DNA from: DAHUXN01 sp963729815
GTDB lineage: Bacteria > Acidobacteriota > Terriglobia > Acidiferrales > UBA7541
Assembly: GCA_963729815.1 (NCBI GenBank)
Contig: CAVSPU010000004.1
Coordinates: forward strand, 868,001 to 932,000
Direction of reading: 5' to 3'
DNA: 64,000 nucleotides
Positions 61,651 through 64,000 of the stretch are shown in pieces; the stretch's first letter is position 1, and each line of letters starts with the position of its first letter. The notes beneath the pieces were generated by a model. The model was given only the letters and a program-made list of their open reading frames with translations. It had not been told where the DNA came from and ran no database searches. The position numbers were made by a program, and so were the translations under genes.

Positions 61651-63198
61651 TTACTTCCACTCCAATCCCGCCAAAATCTCACCGTAAATCTCCATCCCTT
61701 TCCACAAATTCCCCACGCGCAAATTCTCATTCGGGCTGTGCTGATTATCGTCGAAATTCGCAATCGGCACGCCAATCACCGGCAAACCCAAATCCGCGAA
61801 AATGTACATCGGAACGCTGCCGCCGAGCAGCGGCAACTTCACCGCCGTCTCGCCCGCGCCTTCATCCACCGCGCGCATCAGCGCCAACGAAACCGGCAAA
61901 TCCATCGCCGTACGCGTGGCGGGGTATCCATGGTCGTGCGTCACTTCGGCAATGCGCGGATACTTTAGCCGCTCGGCCATCGTCGGCTCGCGGTCAATCA
62001 CGTAATACCCCTGCTTGCGAATATGCGTCACCAGCGCATCAAACTCCTGCTCCGGCCCCGCATTTTTCACCAGCCGCATGTCGAGCGAAGCTGTCGCCTC
62101 GTCCGGAATAATCGTTTTGGCCTGCGCGCCGGTCCATCCGCTCTCCATGCCGTCGATATTGAGCGAAGGCTCGTTCAGCAATTCGAGCAAACTTTTTCCT
62201 CCGCCATCGGGCGCCGCCAATCCAAACGTTCGCAGCAGCAGCGCGTCGTTGTCCGGAGCTTCCGCGATGGCTTTGCGCTCCGCCGGCCCCAGCGGCACCA
62301 CGTTGTCATAAAAACCGGGAATCACCACGCGTCCATCCGCATCCTTCATGCTCGCGAGCAACTGCGCCAGACGCATCGCCGGATTCGGCGCCCAATTCCC
62401 GTAGTGTCCGCTGTGCAGTGGATGCAGCGGCCCGAAAACCGTGATGCGCACGGAAATGACGCCGCGATTGCCGAAGAAAATCAGCGGCCGCCCGCTCTGA
62501 TCGATCGGCCCATCGGCGGTGATCAGCACGTCGCCGGTGAAGAGATTCTTGTGCGCGTCGACTGTCGCTCCCAGATGCGGCGAGCTGTCCTCCTCCTCGC
62601 CTTCGAAAATCACCTTCAGATTGACGGCCATGGGAATGTGATTCGCCCGCAGCGCATCGACCGCGGTCATGATGCCGATAATGGGCGCTTTGTCGTCGCC
62701 GCTTGCGCGCGCGTAAATTCGCCAGTCATCCTTATAGCTGCCGGGTTGGTCCGGGAAAGGAATCAGTTTGCCGCCCTTGTCGATCGAATCCGTCCGCAAC
62801 GCGGGAACAAACGGTTTGGTATCAATCCATTTCGAGGGATCCACCGGCTGGCCATCGTAATGCGCGTAAAATAGAATCGTGTGCTTCGCGCCCGGCGCGT
62901 CCAGATCGCCGAAGACGACTGGCCCTCGCCCTTCAGCCGTGGGCAAAAGTTCCACGTGGAACCCCCGCGCCTCAAGCATGGATTGAATCAGCGTCGCGTT
63001 GCGCGCGATGTTCGCCGCATCCGACGCCACATCGGGAATCGAGAGCAGCTTTACGAACTCGCCGATGATTTGCGGCTCGTGTGCAACGCGATACGCGCGC
63101 ACAGCTGTGACGACCTGTTGCGCCTGGTGCGCGCTCTGCGCCACAGCGCCTGCCGCGAGCCATGCGACCGATGCAAGAAGTATCGCGATACGCCTCAT
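61651..63198 (-). CDS. Exported M20 family dipeptidase
   Basis: 515 residues. Signal peptide ends near AGAVAQ (~residue 20). M20 zinc sites: His/Asp in LFYAHYDGQPVDPSKW, and Glu pair in VIFEGEEEDSSPHLG. A dimerisation domain and RSGYYVIDREPTMAERLKYP-like C-terminal segment follow. ATG is preceded by GAGGGGAAAATC. It probably hydrolyses dipeptides in the periplasm, alongside the S9 and M13 peptidases of the window. Confidence 0.92.
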   Translation of the reverse strand: MRRIAILLASVAWLAAGAVAQSAHQAQQVVTAVRAYRVAHEPQIIGEFVKLLSIPDVASDAANIARNATLIQSMLEARGFHVELLPTAEGRGPVVFGDLDAPGAKHTILFYAHYDGQPVDPSKWIDTKPFVPALRTDSIDKGGKLIPFPDQPGSYKDDWRIYARASGDDKAPIIGIMTAVDALRANHIPMAVNLKVIFEGEEEDSSPHLGATVDAHKNLFTGDVLITADGPIDQSGRPLIFFGNRGVISVRITVFGPLHPLHSGHYGNWAPNPAMRLAQLLASMKDADGRVVIPGFYDNVVPLGPAERKAIAEAPDNDALLLRTFGLAAPDGGGKSLLELLNEPSLNIDGMESGWTGAQAKTIIPDEATASLDMRLVKNAGPEQEFDALVTHIRKQGYYVIDREPTMAERLKYPRIAEVTHDHGYPATRTAMDLPVSLALMRAVDEGAGETAVKLPLLGGSVPMYIFADLGLPVIGVPIANFDDNQHSPNENLRVGNLWKGMEIYGEILAGLEWK

Positions 63199-63512
63199 GA
63201 TTTTCCCCTCGAAAGTTCCGGTTTCGTTCAGCGGAACCCTTAGACCGCGAGATTATAGCGATTCGCTCGCGTCGAGCGGCAACTTTCGCCGAGATTCTGA
63301 AAACGGTTGACATTGGATTGCTTCGTGCGTAGAGTTTTCACCGAAATACGAAAGGGCAGGTCGTTTGCCTATGCGTATCATTAACTCTCTCCTCTAAGTT
63401 TCGGCTGTGCGCGAGTTGGCAGTCGCGCGCCCGTGCCTTTTTCTGAATTTTCCTTTTGACACCCTTGCCGTTCATTGCTTTCTGTTTAGCGCAGATTGTG
63501 GAGAAATGTTCT
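63199..63512. other. Divergent intergenic region, no gene recognised
   Basis: 314 bases between the M20 gene and the ABC ATPase. A TTGACA at 63456-63461 on the plus strand could be a -35 for the ATPase gene; no good -10 is found 16-18 bp after it. Nothing else is recognised. Confidence 0.35.
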
Positions 63513-64000
63513 ATGAGCGACTTTGCTTTGGAAGTTGAAAACCTGGCGAAGGTCTACGAACGCCGCGGACAAAAGCCGGTGTGCGCAGTCGACGGCATCA
63601 GCTTCTCGGTTCCGCGCGGCGAGATTTTTGGCCTGCTTGGTCCGAATGGCGCGGGCAAGACGACGCTGCTGAAAGTATTGACGACTCTGCTGCGCCCCAC
63701 GAGCGGCGGCGCGCGCATCGAAGGATTCGACGTCGTGGCGCGGCCACTCGACGTGCGCAAACGCATTTCCATGGTGCTGCAGGAGACCGCCGCGGAATTG
63801 TTCTTGAGCGTGCGCGACAATTTGCTGACGTTCGCGCGCTTTCACGGCCTGGATTCGAAAACGGCGCGACAGCGCGCGGACACAGTGATGGACAAATTCC
63901 AGATCGCATCCTACGCGGAACAAAAAGTGCAGGACCTGAGCGGCGGTTCGCGACGTCGCGTGCAAGTCTCCAAAATGTTCATGGTGGATACGCCGCTGAT
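63513..64000 (+). CDS. ABC transporter ATPase, DrrA/NodI-like (3' end beyond window)
   Basis: The first 162 codons are in the window; no stop is reached. Walker A is LLGPNGAGKTTLLKVL, the Q loop MVLQETAAELFLSVRDN and the signature DLSGGSRRRVQVSKMFM, in the DrrA/CcmA-type exporter family with a 'GGSRRRVQ' variant signature. It follows 'GGAGAAATGTTCT'. Permease genes are expected downstream. Substrate unknown. Confidence 0.88.
   Translation, partial: MSDFALEVENLAKVYERRGQKPVCAVDGISFSVPRGEIFGLLGPNGAGKTTLLKVLTTLLRPTSGGARIEGFDVVARPLDVRKRISMVLQETAAELFLSVRDNLLTFARFHGLDSKTARQRADTVMDKFQIASYAEQKVQDLSGGSRRRVQVSKMFMVDTPL

Overview
This window is about 64 kb of a GC-rich Gram-negative chromosome, almost certainly from an Acidobacteriota bacterium (a Koribacter/Acidobacteriaceae-like lineage). 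The evidence is a PadR regulator next to an ADOP-type duplicated-orphan permease, a FecR protein with a Trp/Tyr/Gly-rich DUF6600-like region, M13, S9 and M20 exported peptidases, a large VPS10/BNR-propeller protein, lipid A genes and outer-membrane proteins. No phage, insertion sequence or CRISPR array is visible. Most genes are chromosomal housekeeping or envelope genes.

Layout. 1-7.5 kb: the end of a SPOR-domain protein, a CHASE2 adenylate/guanylate cyclase, an exported IPT/TIG-like protein, rmuC, a radical SAM enzyme, tRNA-Arg(CCU) and a type III polyketide synthase. 7.9-17.9 kb: a complete phosphate module in the order phoB-phoR-phoU-porin-pstS-pstC-pstA-pstB-phoU, with Pho-box-like direct repeats of 11-bp period before phoB and before pstS. 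18-25.6 kb: a LolD/MacB-like ABC exporter with an esterase, a DUF6526 membrane protein, a c-type-heme/copper-monooxygenase-like protein, murJ and a PilZ protein. 25.7-34.2 kb (all minus strand): the FecR/DUF6600 protein, an NtrC-type regulator with its kinase, and a frameshifted ADOP permease behind padR, whose promoter carries a palindrome. 34.2-46.6 kb: S9 peptidase, BNR protein, RhaT-like transporter, ROK kinase, family 2 glycosyltransferase, DUF2127 protein and M13 peptidase.

46.8-54.4 kb: a tightly overlapping operon fabZ-lpxA-lpxI-Gfo/Idh-tonB-like-(31-codon small ORF)-miaA, followed by an apparently autoregulated TetR gene and hflX. The dehydrogenase and the altered LpxA residues suggest a GnnA-like step that would change lipid A chemistry. 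54.9-61.1 kb: pgsA overlapping an AMMECR1 gene, an exported repeat protein, a fused aroD-aroE coupled to trpE, a repeat-rich spacer and trpG. 61-64 kb: an unknown protein, an exported M20 dipeptidase and the start of an ABC ATPase cut by the window end.

Functionally, the phosphate module is a self-contained sense, capture and import unit. The lpx operon couples lipid A synthesis to an envelope TonB-like protein and tRNA modification. The aroDE-trpE-trpG cluster links shikimate formation to the first step of tryptophan synthesis. All calls come from reading sequence and translated motifs; no database search was run.
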